Shown here in pieces: positions 16,913 through 26,709 of a DNA stretch of 64,000 nucleotides. Every line of letters begins with the position of its first letter. Position 1 is the stretch's first letter. The stretch is from Kitasatospora sp. NBC_01250 (GTDB lineage Bacteria > Actinomycetota > Actinomycetes > Streptomycetales > Streptomycetaceae). The notes beneath the pieces were generated by a model. It was not told the origin of the DNA. It worked only from the letters and a program-made list of their open reading frames with translations, and made no database searches. Position numbers and translations under genes: made by a program. The stretch spans positions 4,960,001 through 5,024,000 of the forward strand of contig NZ_CP108476.1 in NCBI RefSeq assembly GCF_036226465.1, in the 5' to 3' direction.

Positions 16913-16950
16913 TACTAACCGGTAGCATCATGATGTCTACTGGCGGGTAG
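16913..16950. promoter_or_regulatory. Paired TACTnnCNGGTAG operator-like sites upstream of fadE5
   Basis: TACTAACCGGTAG (16913-16925) and TACTGGCGGGTAG (16938-16950) are near-identical 13-mers spaced 25 bases centre to centre, each with partial dyad symmetry. They lie 57-94 bases upstream of the FadE5 start, in the expected promoter region, and look like a TetR-family operator pair. Confidence 0.55.
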
Positions 16951-17006
16951 GTGCGTTCAGGAAACCTTAGCGGCGCACCCGGAAGCGACGAACCGGAGAA
17001 ACGGCC

Positions 17007-18836
17007 ATGGGTCACTACAAGTCCAACCTGCGGGACGTGGAGTTCAACCTCTTCGAGGTGCTCGGCCGCGACCAGGTGTACGGCACCGGTCCGTTCGCCG
17101 ACATGGACGTCGACACCGCGAAGAGCATCCTCAGCGAGATCTCGCGCCTGGCCGAGAACGACCTCGCCGCCTCCTTCGCGGACACCGACCGCAACCCGCC
17201 GGTCTTCGACCCGGAGACCAACACCGCGCCGATCCCGGCCGCCTTCAAGAAGAGCTACGACGCCTACATGGACGCCGAGTGGTGGCGGCTGGGCATCCCG
17301 ACCGAGATCGGCGGCCAGGTCACCCCGTCCTCGCTGATCTGGGCCTACGCCGAGCAGATCCTGGGCTCGAACCCGGCAATCTGGATGTACTCCTCCGGCC
17401 CGGCCTTCGCCGGCGTCGTCTTCGACGAGGGCACCGAGGAGCAGCAGAAGATCGCCAAGCTCATGACCGAGCGGCTCTGGGGCGCCACCATGGTGCTGAC
17501 CGAGCCGGACGCGGGCTCCGACGTGGGCGCCGGCCGCACCAAGGCGATCAAGCAGGAGGACGGCTCCTGGCACATCGAGGGTGTGAAGCGCTTCATCACC
17601 TCGGGCGAGCACGACATGTCCGAGAACATCATCCACCTGGTGCTGGCCCGCCCCGAGGGCGGCAAGCCGGGCACCAAGGGCCTGGGCCTCTACATCGTCC
17701 CCAAGTTCGACTTCGACTGGGAGACCGGCGAGCTGGGCGAGCGCAACGGCGCCTACGCCACCAACGTCGAGCACAAGATGGGCCTCAAGGCCTCCAACAC
17801 CTGCGAGATGACCTTCGGCGCCAAGCACCCGGCCAAGGGCTGGCTGGTCGGCGAGAAGATCGACGGCATCCGCCAGATGTTCAAGATCATCGAGTTCGCC
17901 CGGATGATGGTCGGCACGAAGGCCATCGCCACCCTCTCCACCGGCTACCTGAACGCGCTGGAGTACGCCAAGGAGCGCGTGCAGGGCGCCGACATCGCCA
18001 ACTTCCTGGACAAGACCGCCCCGCGCGTGACCATCACGCACCACCCGGACGTGCGCCGCTCGCTGCTGACCCAGAAGGCCTACGCCGAGGGCATGCGCGC
18101 CCTGGTCCTCTACACCGCCTCGGTCCAGGACGACATGCTCGCCGCCCGCCTGCGCGGCGAGCAGGACGAGGCCGCCGAGCGCCTCAACGACCTGCTGCTG
18201 CCGATCGTCAAGGGCTACGGCTCGGAGAAGTCCTACGAGCAGCTCGCCCAGTCCCTGCAGACCTTCGGTGGCTCCGGCTACCTGCAGGAGTACCCGATCG
18301 AGCAGTACATCCGGGACGCCAAGATCGACACCCTCTACGAGGGCACCACCGCGATCCAAGGCCTGGACTTCTTCTTCCGCAAGATCGTCAAGGACGGCGG
18401 CCAGGCGCTCACCTCGGTCTCCGAGCAGATCCAGAAGTTCCTCGGCGCCGGTGAGGGCGGCGACGCCCTGGCCGCCGAGCGCGAGCTGCTCGCCAAGGCC
18501 GCCGGCGACCTGGAGGCCATCGTCGGCAAGGTCCTCAGCGACCTGTCCGCGGTCGAGCAGGACGTGAAGAACATGCACAAGGTGGGCCTGAACACCACCC
18601 GCCTGCTGCTGGTCTGTGGCGATGTGGTGGTCGGCTGGCTGCTGCTGCGCCAGGCCGTCGTGGCCCAGGCCAAGATCGAGGCCGGCGCCACCGGCAAGGA
18701 CCTCGCCTTCTACCAGGGCAAGGTGGCCGGCGCCCGGTTCTTCGCCCGCAACATCCTGCCGACCATCAGCGCCCAGCGCCTGATCGCCGAGGGCATCGAC
18801 CTGGACGTCATGGAGCTGGCCGAGGACGCGTTCTGA
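17007..18836 (+). CDS. fadE5: FadE5-type acyl-CoA dehydrogenase
   Basis: 609 residues, the length of the FadE5 group rather than the ~390 of standard enzymes. It begins [18 protein letters not shown] and contains the FAD block [27 protein letters not shown] and a catalytic Glu445 in LYEGTTAIQ; a C-terminal domain of about 150 residues follows. The match in order and wording of motifs to Mycobacterium FadE5 is close. It catalyses the first step of beta-oxidation over a broad acyl-CoA chain range. GGAG lies upstream of the ATG. Two operator-like repeats precede it and a strong terminator follows. Confidence 0.95.
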   Translation: MGHYKSNLRDVEFNLFEVLGRDQVYGTGPFADMDVDTAKSILSEISRLAENDLAASFADTDRNPPVFDPETNTAPIPAAFKKSYDAYMDAEWWRLGIPTEIGGQVTPSSLIWAYAEQILGSNPAIWMYSSGPAFAGVVFDEGTEEQQKIAKLMTERLWGATMVLTEPDAGSDVGAGRTKAIKQEDGSWHIEGVKRFITSGEHDMSENIIHLVLARPEGGKPGTKGLGLYIVPKFDFDWETGELGERNGAYATNVEHKMGLKASNTCEMTFGAKHPAKGWLVGEKIDGIRQMFKIIEFARMMVGTKAIATLSTGYLNALEYAKERVQGADIANFLDKTAPRVTITHHPDVRRSLLTQKAYAEGMRALVLYTASVQDDMLAARLRGEQDEAAERLNDLLLPIVKGYGSEKSYEQLAQSLQTFGGSGYLQEYPIEQYIRDAKIDTLYEGTTAIQGLDFFFRKIVKDGGQALTSVSEQIQKFLGAGEGGDALAAERELLAKAAGDLEAIVGKVLSDLSAVEQDVKNMHKVGLNTTRLLLVCGDVVVGWLLLRQAVVAQAKIEAGATGKDLAFYQGKVAGARFFARNILPTISAQRLIAEGIDLDVMELAEDAF

Positions 18837-18862
18837 TCCCGTTGACCGCCTGACACACCCTC

Positions 18863-18904
18863 AGCACTGTGGGGCCCGCGCTTGCGTGCGGGCCCCACAG
18901 TGCT
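18863..18904. terminator. Terminator after fadE5
   Basis: A perfect 17-bp stem (18863-18879 and 18888-18904) with an 8-base loop lies 27 bases after the stop. Confidence 0.85.
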
Positions 18905-19128
18905 GTCCCGGTGCCGGACGCCCTCCCGGTGTCCGGGGATCGTTCGGCCCCGAGCGGCCCGGTTCCCAGGTACCGGACAGTAGGTGAACAGGGCGGTGAT
19001 GATGGCGCATCAGCCACTCCGGACCAATACCAACTCTTGACCGTCCTGACGGTGTACGGGCATATGCTCGGGTGGGAGGGCGCCTTCGCACCGCCGGCTC
19101 TCCGCACTTCCCTCGACCCAGGAGCAGC

Positions 19129-20436
19129 ATGTCCACCGCCGACCGACCGGTGTTCTTCGACCGGACCCACACCGACGACCTGATCGCCTTTCTGGCCGCC
19201 GCACCGTCCCCGTACCACGCGGTGGCCGGCGCGGCCGAGCGGCTGGAGAAGGCGGGTTTCCGGCAGGTGGCGGAGACCGACGGGTGGGAGGGCACCGCCG
19301 GCGGGCGGTACGTCATCCGGGGTGGCGCGCTGATCGCCTGGTACGTGCCCAAGAGCGCAGGCCCGGCCACACCGTTCCGGGTGGTCGGCACCCACACCGA
19401 CTCGCCCAACCTGCGGGTCAAGCCGCTGCCCGACACCGGCGCGGCCGGCTGGCGGCAGGTCGCGGTGGAGATCTACGGCGGCGTGCCGCTGAACACCTGG
19501 CTGGACCGGGACCTGGGTCTGTCCGGCCGGCTGGTGCTGCGGGACGGCTCGACCCGGCTGGTGCAGCTGGACGAGCCGCTGCTGCGCGTCCCGCAGCTGG
19601 CGATCCACCTGGACCGGCAGGTCAACGACGGGCTGAAGCTGGACAAGCAGCGGCATCTGACCCCCGTCTGGGGGCTGGGCAAGGTGGACGAGGGCGGCCT
19701 GATCGCCTACGTCGCCGAGCGCGCCCAGCTGGACGCGAGCGCGGTGGTGGGCTGGGACTTGATGACCCACGACGTCCAGCCGCCGTCGTACCTGGGCCGG
19801 GACCGCGAGCTGCTGGCCGCCCCGCGGCTGGACAACCTGCTCTCGGTGCACGCGGCGACCGCCGCGCTGGCCGCCGCCGTCAGCGCGGAGGGCGCCGACC
19901 AGCTGCCGTACATCCCGGTGCTGGCCGCCTTCGACCACGAGGAGACGGGCAGCGAGTCGGACACCGGCGCGCAGGGCCCGCTGCTCGGCAACGTGCTGGA
20001 GCGCAGCATCAACGCCCGCGGCGGCACCCTGGAGGACCGGGCCAGGGCGCTGGCCGGCACCGTCTGCCTCTCCTCCGACATGGGGCACGCCGTGCACCCC
20101 AACTACAGCGAGCGGCACGAGCCCGGCCACCAGCCGGTCCCCAACGGCGGGCCGATCCTCAAGGTCAACGTCAACAACCGGTACGCGACCGACGGCGTGG
20201 GCCGGGCGGTCTTCGCCGCCGCCTGCGAGCGGGCCGGCGTGCCGTGGCAGACCTTCGTCTCCAACAACGCGATGCCGTGCGGCACCACGATCGGCCCGAT
20301 CACCGCGGCCCGGCTCGGGATCACCACGGTGGACTGCGGGATCGCCGCGCTCTCCATGCACTCGGCGCGCGAGCTGTGCGGCGCCGAGGACCCGTACCTG
20401 CTGGCCTCGGCGCTGAAGGCGTTCCTCGAAGGCTGA
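19129..20436 (+). CDS. apeB: M18-family aminopeptidase
   Basis: 435 residues, usual family length. It is a cytoplasmic dinuclear zinc peptidase that trims N-terminal, often acidic, residues. Zinc-site motifs seen are GTHTDSPNLRVKP, DNLLSVHA, FDHEETGSES and SSDMGHAVHPNY. The ATG at 19129 has AGGAG 5 bases upstream, so the 19-residue longer open frame is not used. Confidence 0.95.
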   Translation: MSTADRPVFFDRTHTDDLIAFLAAAPSPYHAVAGAAERLEKAGFRQVAETDGWEGTAGGRYVIRGGALIAWYVPKSAGPATPFRVVGTHTDSPNLRVKPLPDTGAAGWRQVAVEIYGGVPLNTWLDRDLGLSGRLVLRDGSTRLVQLDEPLLRVPQLAIHLDRQVNDGLKLDKQRHLTPVWGLGKVDEGGLIAYVAERAQLDASAVVGWDLMTHDVQPPSYLGRDRELLAAPRLDNLLSVHAATAALAAAVSAEGADQLPYIPVLAAFDHEETGSESDTGAQGPLLGNVLERSINARGGTLEDRARALAGTVCLSSDMGHAVHPNYSERHEPGHQPVPNGGPILKVNVNNRYATDGVGRAVFAAACERAGVPWQTFVSNNAMPCGTTIGPITAARLGITTVDCGIAALSMHSARELCGAEDPYLLASALKAFLEG

Positions 20437-20452
20437 CGCCCGGCGCGGACGC

Positions 20453-20482
20453 GGTCAGGGGCGGCTCCGGCCGCCCCTGACC
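20453..20482. terminator. Bidirectional hairpin between apeB and the NHL-thioredoxin gene
   Basis: Perfect 13-bp arms (20453-20465 and 20470-20482) with a TCCG loop between two converging genes. Confidence 0.85.
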
Positions 20483-20489
20483 CGTCGCG

Positions 20490-22319
20490 TCACTCCATCC
20501 CGGCCAGCACCAGCGGCAGCCGGCTCGCGCCGCCCGCCACCAGCTTCACCGGCACGCCCCAGTCCTGCTGGTGCACGTGGCAGGCCGGGTACTCGATCGC
20601 CGGGTCGTCGTCGCAGGAGGCCGCCATCGCCGAGACGTGCAGCACGCCCTCGGTCAGCTCGGCCGAGAGCACCAGCTCGCGGGAGAGCGCGCTGTCCGCG
20701 CCGGCGCCGGAGACCAGCAGCTCGGGCGGGGTGGCGCTGACCAGCAGGCGGGTGGAGGGGCCGTAGCGCTCGTCCAGCTTCTGGCCGCTGGGCGCGGTGA
20801 AGACCACGTCCAGCCGCAGCGTGCCCGGGGCCACTTCAGTAGCGGCGCGCTGGGTGCGGTGCGCGACGGACTCCACCCGCACCGCCTCCTCGGGCAGCCG
20901 CAGCCGGGTCAGCCGGTGCCGGGCCGACTCCACCACCACGATGTCCTCGCCGGCCAGCACCGCCCCCGAGGGTTCGCGCAGGTCGGTGGCCAGCGTGCTG
21001 ACCTCGTTCGTCGCCGGGTCGAAGCGGCGCAGCGCGTGGTTGTAGGTGTCGGCGACCGCCACCGACCCGTCCGGCAGCACGGTGACGCCGAGCGGGTGCT
21101 GGAGCAGCGCCTGCTCGGCGGTGCCGTCCCGGTGGCCGAAGTCGAAGAGGCCGGTGCCGATCGCACTGTGTACGGACTGTGTTTCACGTGAAACCCAGCG
21201 CAGCGCCGAGGTCTCCGAGTCCGCCACCCAGAGCCGCTCGCCGTCCGCGGAGACCGCCAGGCCCGAGGGCTGGGCGAACCAGGCCTCGGTCACCGGGCCG
21301 TCGACCAGGCCCTCGTTGGTGGTGCCGGCCGCCACCGCGACCGTGCCGGTGGCCGGGTCGTAGGCCCACAGCTGGTGCACGCCCGCCATCGCGATCCACA
21401 CCCGGCCGTCGAAGAAGGCGACGTCCCACGGCGAGGAGAGGTCCACCTCGTGCGCCGGGCCCTCGGTCGGCGAGCCCTGCCACCACTGCCGGCCGGTGCC
21501 GGCCAGCGTGGTCACCGTGCCGTCGGCCAGCCGCACCCCGCGCAGCGCGTGGTTGACGGTGTCGGCCACCACCACGTCGTAGCCCAGGTCCAGCCCCTCG
21601 GGTACCAGCGCCAGGCCCTGCGGCTCGCTGAACCGCGGCGCCGTGCCGTCGGCGCTGTCCAGGAAGCCCCGCTCGCCGTCGCCGATCCGGCGCACCACGC
21701 TCTCGCCGTCCTCGGCCAGCTCGACCAGCGAGTGGTGCCCGGAGTCGGCCACCAGGAACCCGCCACCGGGCAGCCGCACCGCCTTGCCGGGGAACTTCAG
21801 CGCCCCGGCCACCGGCTCCGGCGCCACGTACGGGCCGTCACCGCGGCGCAGCGTGCCCTTCGCGGCGTGCTCCGCCTCCAGCTCCTCGACCAGCCGCTCG
21901 ATCGCGTGCGCATGCCCCTCGCCGGCGTGCTGGGCGACCACGTACCCCTCGGGGTCGATCACCACCAGCGTCGGCCAGGCCCGCACCGCGTACTGCTTCC
22001 AGGTGGCGAGCTGCGGGTCGTCCAGCACCGGGTGCTCGACCTCGTAGCGCGCCACCGCGTCCACCACGGCCTGGTGGTCGGCCTCGTGCACGAACTTGGG
22101 CGAGTGCACCCCGACGATCACCACGGTGTCGCGGTGCTTCTCCTCCAGCTCCCGCAGCTCGTCCAGGACGTGCAGACAGTTGATGCAGCAGAAGGTCCAG
22201 AAATCGGCGATCACGATCTTGCCCCTGAGGTCCGCCAGGGTCAGATCCTTGCCGCCGGTGTTCAGCCAGCCGCCGGCGCCGATGAGTTCGGGGGCGCGGA
22301 CGCGTGCACGAGAAGCCAT
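20490..22319 (-). CDS. NHL-repeat protein with N-terminal thioredoxin-like domain
   Basis: 609 residues. Residues 1 to about 155 form a TlpA-like thioredoxin domain with FWTFCCINCLHVLDEL, whose CxxC is the redox pair. From about 165 to 490 there are repeated NHL beta-propeller blades (VADSGHHSLVEL, VADTVNHALRGV, VADTYNHALRRF). A C-terminal beta domain ends with a Cys-containing strand. It is cytoplasmic by sequence, as no signal is seen. The family is widespread; the reaction is not defined. The ATG at 22319 is preferred to one at 22337 because homologous proteins begin close to the domain. The coding sequence carries a parS site. Confidence 0.9.
   Translation of the reverse strand: MASRARVRAPELIGAGGWLNTGGKDLTLADLRGKIVIADFWTFCCINCLHVLDELRELEEKHRDTVVIVGVHSPKFVHEADHQAVVDAVARYEVEHPVLDDPQLATWKQYAVRAWPTLVVIDPEGYVVAQHAGEGHAHAIERLVEELEAEHAAKGTLRRGDGPYVAPEPVAGALKFPGKAVRLPGGGFLVADSGHHSLVELAEDGESVVRRIGDGERGFLDSADGTAPRFSEPQGLALVPEGLDLGYDVVVADTVNHALRGVRLADGTVTTLAGTGRQWWQGSPTEGPAHEVDLSSPWDVAFFDGRVWIAMAGVHQLWAYDPATGTVAVAAGTTNEGLVDGPVTEAWFAQPSGLAVSADGERLWVADSETSALRWVSRETQSVHSAIGTGLFDFGHRDGTAEQALLQHPLGVTVLPDGSVAVADTYNHALRRFDPATNEVSTLATDLREPSGAVLAGEDIVVVESARHRLTRLRLPEEAVRVESVAHRTQRAATEVAPGTLRLDVVFTAPSGQKLDERYGPSTRLLVSATPPELLVSGAGADSALSRELVLSAELTEGVLHVSAMAASCDDDPAIEYPACHVHQQDWGVPVKLVAGGASRLPLVLAGME
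21181..21194. promoter_or_regulatory. parS site (ParB binding)
   Basis: GTTTCACGTGAAAC is a perfect 14-bp palindrome identical to the Streptomyces parS consensus. It lies inside the NHL-thioredoxin gene, where it encodes VSRET on the minus strand between two propeller blades. It marks a centromere-like ParB loading point and suggests the window is near oriC. Confidence 0.9.
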
Positions 22320-22376
22320 GCCCACATCCAACCCCATCGGCTGCCGGAAGCATTCCGCCGCCCACGGGGCGCGGCG

Positions 22377-22724
22377 CTACAGGGCGAGGTGCAGGCGCAG
22401 GGCCGCGTCGAGCCGGGCCAGCGCAGCCGGTGGGACCGAGCCGATCCGGTGCAGCAGGCGCTCGATCGCCACGGCCCGGACCTGTTCGGCCTGTGCTTTG
22501 GAATCCCGCTCCAGGCCGCAGGACGCAGCGTCGAGCAGGACCTGGAAGGGGAAGACCCGGTCGGTGTTCGAGGTGATCGGTACGACGGTCAAGACGCCGC
22601 GGCCGTGCCTGGCCGCGGATCGGTTCGCCGAGTCGTTGGAGACGATGACGGCCGGCCGGGCCTTGTAGGCCTCGCTCCCGCGCACGGGGTCGAAGTCGAT
22701 CAGGTAGATGTCACCGCGCAGCAT
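22377..22724 (-). CDS. MazF/PemK-type endoribonuclease toxin
   Basis: 115 residues. MLRGDIYLIDFDPVRGSEAYKARPAVIVSND is the MazF N-terminal block, with the RG/ARPAVIVSN core, and VVPITSNTDRVFPFQVLL the second. It should cleave mRNA when free of antitoxin. The ATG at 22724 gives a 14-base overlap with the antitoxin gene, as expected for a coupled pair. A longer open frame upstream is only the antitoxin read in another frame. Confidence 0.92.
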   Translation of the reverse strand: MLRGDIYLIDFDPVRGSEAYKARPAVIVSNDSANRSAARHGRGVLTVVPITSNTDRVFPFQVLLDAASCGLERDSKAQAEQVRAVAIERLLHRIGSVPPAALARLDAALRLHLAL

Positions 22725-22941
22725 CGGTGAGGCCGTCCTCGGTCGTGGCCTCCCAGCCGGCGGCGGACTCGTCCTGCTCCCACTCCTGCCATGCCTGCTG
22801 GTAGTCGTCCTCCAGCTGGGCGCCACGGAGCAGTTCGATGGCGGTGTGGATCACGGCGGACCGGGAATCGGTCGAGGTCCTGGCCCCGTACTCGTCGAGG
22901 AAGGCGACGTCCGCCTCGGGGAGGCTGACACTGATCTTCAT
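22711..22941 (-). CDS. Ribbon-helix-helix antitoxin (MazE-like)
   Basis: 76 residues. KISVSLPEADVAFLDEYG is a ribbon-helix-helix DNA-binding N-terminus; the acidic C-terminus (QAWQEWEQDESAAGWEATTEDG) would wrap the toxin. The ATG at 22941 overlaps the stop of the HxlR gene by four bases (ATGA), so all three genes are translationally linked. Confidence 0.92.
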   Translation of the reverse strand: MKISVSLPEADVAFLDEYGARTSTDSRSAVIHTAIELLRGAQLEDDYQQAWQEWEQDESAAGWEATTEDGLTDAAR

Positions 22942-23408
22942 ACCATGGAGGGTACCCGAGTGCTACCAGCAGTGCTACCGAATGAGCCTCTGGGTGGCAC
23001 CGCCGGGCGGGCTGGGGTGGCACGGCGGCGGCGGAGCTCGGTGACACCGGGGTCGTCGGTGCGGGCGTCGTAGGCGCGCTGGTGGGCCTCGACGGTGGGC
23101 TGGTGGTCGTCGATCCAGCTCCGGATGGCGCTCAGCGGCTCGGCCAGGCTGTGGCCGAGCGGGCTCAGCTCGTAGCGGACCTTGACCACGGAGTCGGCCA
23201 GCACGGTCCGGATGACCAGGCCGTCGCGCTCCAGGCTGCGCAGGGTCTGGGCGAGGATCTTGCGGCTGATGTCACCGATCCGGCGCAGCAGGTCGCCGTA
23301 GTGGGCGGGGCCCTCCTGCAGGGTGACCAGCAGCAGCACCGACCAGCGGTCGCCGAGGCGGTCCAGCAGCGGTCGGCAGGGGCAGCGGTCCTGGTCACTC
23401 TCGTTCAT
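22938..23408 (-). CDS. HxlR-family winged-helix regulator with extended C-terminus
   Basis: 156 residues. The HxlR core is clear: CPCRPLLDRLGDRWSVLLLVTL, ISRKILAQTLRSLERDGLV and VRYELSPLGHSL. The Cys pair near the N-terminus may sense redox or electrophiles. The core ends at about 120; a further 35 or so Arg/Pro/Ser-rich residues run into the antitoxin start. It is divergent from the oxidoreductase gene at 23505 and probably controls it. Its stop overlaps the antitoxin start (ATGA). Confidence 0.9.
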   Translation of the reverse strand: MNESDQDRCPCRPLLDRLGDRWSVLLLVTLQEGPAHYGDLLRRIGDISRKILAQTLRSLERDGLVIRTVLADSVVKVRYELSPLGHSLAEPLSAIRSWIDDHQPTVEAHQRAYDARTDDPGVTELRRRRATPARPAVPPRGSFGSTAGSTRVPSMV

Positions 23409-23440
23409 GATCTCGGCAACCGCGCAGCCTGCGGCGGGTA

Positions 23441-23472
23441 TTCCGGCAGGTTTCCGCCAGGTTCCGTCTGGC
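23441..23472. repeat. Three tandem 11-bp repeats in the HxlR/oxidoreductase promoter
   Basis: TTCCGGCAGGT, TTCCGCCAGGT and TTCCGTCTGG follow one another directly (23441, 23452, 23463), one helical turn each, in the 96-base space between two divergent genes. Candidate HxlR operator. Confidence 0.55.
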
Positions 23473-23504
23473 CGCGGTGCGGTGCGCGGCGGCAGCCTGG
23501 AGCC

Positions 23505-24464
23505 ATGACGACACAGATGAACGCGGTGACCCAGGACCACTTCGGCGCCCCCGACGAGGTGCTGCGGATCGCCCGAACCGAGCGCCCCGCGCCCGGCCCG
23601 ACCGAGGTGCTGGTCAAGGTGCACGCGGCCGGGATCAACCCGGTCGACGTGAAGACCAGCCGCGGCGAGGGGCTGTCCTGGTACTACGGCGAGCCGCCCT
23701 ACACGCTGGGCTGGGACGTCAGCGGCACGGTGGAGGCGGTCGGCTTCGGGGTGACGACGCTCGAGGTGGGCGACGAGGTGCTCGGGATGCCGAACTTCCC
23801 CCGGCTGGCCGGCGGCTTCGCCGAGTACGTCACGGCGCCTTCGCGGCACTGGGTGCGCAAGCCCGCCGCGCTGAGCCACGCCGAGGCGGCCGGGCTGCCG
23901 CTGGCAGGCCTGACGGCCTGGCAGATCATCGTGGAAACCGCCGAGGTGACGGCCGGCCAGCGGGTGCTGGTGCACGCGGCGGCCGGCGGGGTGGGCCACC
24001 TCGCGGTGCAGATCGCCAAGGCCCGCGGCGCGTACGTGATCGGCACGGCCCGCGCGGCCAAGCACGACTTCCTGCGCTCGATCGGCGTGGACCAGGTGCT
24101 GGACTACACGGCTCGCCCGTTCGAGGAGGTGGTCGCGGAGCTCGACCTGGTGGTCGACAACATCGGCGACCCCGAGCACCAGCTGCGCTCGCTGCGCACC
24201 CTGCGCGAGGGCGGCCTGCTGGTGGCGGTGCCGGGCGGGGTGGACCCGGCGGCGGCCGAGCAGGCGCGGGCGACCGGCCGGCGGATCACCGACGTGCTGG
24301 TCGAGCCGGACCTGGCCGGGCTGCGCGGCCTGGTCGAGCTGATCGACCGCAAGGAGCTGCGGGTGGAGATCGCCGAGCAGCTGCCGCTGGCCGAGGTGGC
24401 GCGGGCCTTCGAGCTGGTGGGCTCGGGACGGGTCCAGGGCAAGGTGGTCCTCACCCTGGAGTGA
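23505..24464 (+). CDS. NADP-dependent zinc-free alcohol dehydrogenase/quinone oxidoreductase-like enzyme
   Basis: 319 residues, medium-chain reductase. VLVKVHAAGINPVDVKTSRG and TLGWDVSGTVEAVG form the catalytic domain; the NADP motif is HAAAGGVGHLAVQIAKARGA. No zinc ligands are seen, as in quinone oxidoreductases (zeta-crystallin type). GGAG precedes the ATG at 23505. The divergent HxlR gene and the tandem 11-bp repeats between them suggest induction by an electrophile or quinone (inference). Confidence 0.93.
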   Translation: MTTQMNAVTQDHFGAPDEVLRIARTERPAPGPTEVLVKVHAAGINPVDVKTSRGEGLSWYYGEPPYTLGWDVSGTVEAVGFGVTTLEVGDEVLGMPNFPRLAGGFAEYVTAPSRHWVRKPAALSHAEAAGLPLAGLTAWQIIVETAEVTAGQRVLVHAAAGGVGHLAVQIAKARGAYVIGTARAAKHDFLRSIGVDQVLDYTARPFEEVVAELDLVVDNIGDPEHQLRSLRTLREGGLLVAVPGGVDPAAAEQARATGRRITDVLVEPDLAGLRGLVELIDRKELRVEIAEQLPLAEVARAFELVGSGRVQGKVVLTLE

Positions 24465-24488
24465 CCGAACACCGCACCGCGCCCGCCC

Positions 24489-24552
24489 CGCTCAGCCCCC
24501 TGCCCCGCGGCGCCCGCGCCCGCTCAGCCCCCTGCCCCGCCGCGCCCGCTCC
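24489..24552. repeat. Two-copy tandem repeat of 32 bp
   Basis: The unit starts CGCTCAGCCCCCTGCCCCGC; copies at 24489-24520 and 24521-24552 differ at about four positions. It lies between two converging genes. No function is evident. Confidence 0.7.
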
Positions 24553-24564
24553 TGCCCCCGGCGC

Positions 24565-25158
24565 TCAGCCGGCCGCGAGCCGCTCGGTCAGCCGCTGCTT
24601 GGCCGCGGGCCACTCCTCGGCCAGCATCGAGAAGTACACGGTGTCCCGCCAGGTGCCGTCCGGCCGGCGCCGGGCCCGGCGGAAGGTGCCCTCGTACTGC
24701 GCGCCGAGCCGCTTGATGGCGTTCTGCGAGCGCTCGTTGAGGTTGTCGGTCTTCCACATCACCCGGCCCATGCCGAGCTCCTCGAAGGCATGAGTGAGCA
24801 GGAGCAGCTTGGCCTCGGTGTTGACGGCACTGCGCCAGACCGAGCGCCCGTACCAGGTGCCGCCGATCTCCACCCACTCCTCGCGGGCGTTGCAGTCGTA
24901 GTAGCAGGTGATGCCCACCGCGCGCCCCGAGTCGGCCGCGATCACGGCGAACGGCTCGCAGCCGGCGTTGGTCAGGTAGCCCTCCACGATCGCGGCGACG
25001 TCCGACTCGTGCTGCGGCGCGCTCCAGGACAGCCAGCGGAACACCTCCTCGTCCTTGTGGGCCACCGCGAAGAGGTCGGCGACGTGGTGGCGGCCCAGCG
25101 GCTCCAGGCGGACGTGGCTGCCGGTGAGGGTGACGGGGGCGGGAGTCTTGGCGGTCAT
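24565..25158 (-). CDS. GNAT-family N-acetyltransferase (RimJ/RimL type)
   Basis: 197 residues. VRLEPLGRHHVADLFAVA starts the fold; VEIGGTWYGRSVWRSAVNTEAKLLLLTHAFEELGM holds the acetyl-CoA region, and NLNERSQNAIKRLGAQYEGTFRR the C-terminal block of RimJ/RimL acetyltransferases. It would acetylate an N-terminus or small molecule. The ATG at 25158 is the closest start to the fold; an inverted repeat (25181-25214) sits just upstream. Confidence 0.9.
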   Translation of the reverse strand: MTAKTPAPVTLTGSHVRLEPLGRHHVADLFAVAHKDEEVFRWLSWSAPQHESDVAAIVEGYLTNAGCEPFAVIAADSGRAVGITCYYDCNAREEWVEIGGTWYGRSVWRSAVNTEAKLLLLTHAFEELGMGRVMWKTDNLNERSQNAIKRLGAQYEGTFRRARRRPDGTWRDTVYFSMLAEEWPAAKQRLTERLAAG

Positions 25159-25180
25159 GATCAGCACGGTAGCGCCGATA

Positions 25181-25214
25181 TGCACTAGCTGCAATAGGTC
25201 ATTGATCTAGTGCA
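25181..25214. promoter_or_regulatory. TGCACTAG inverted repeat upstream of the GNAT gene
   Basis: Perfect 8-bp arms TGCACTAG (25181-25188) and CTAGTGCA (25207-25214) with an 18-base spacer. The stretch is locally AT-richer than its flanks. Likely an operator in the GNAT promoter. Confidence 0.55.
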
Positions 25215-25234
25215 ATGATTCCGGATCTGGGCCG

Positions 25235-25288
25235 GCCACGCGAAGGGCCCCGCACCATCAACCGATGGTGCGGGGCCCTTCGCGTGGC
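25235..25288. terminator. Very long perfect hairpin after purA
   Basis: Perfect 25-bp arms (25235-25259 and 25264-25288) with a 4-base loop end 11 bases from the purA stop. Confidence 0.9.
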
Positions 25289-25299
25289 GGTTCAGGCGA

Positions 25300-26688
<1,389 letters not shown>

Positions 26689-26709
26689 TTACCTGAGGAA
26701 GGACCGGTC

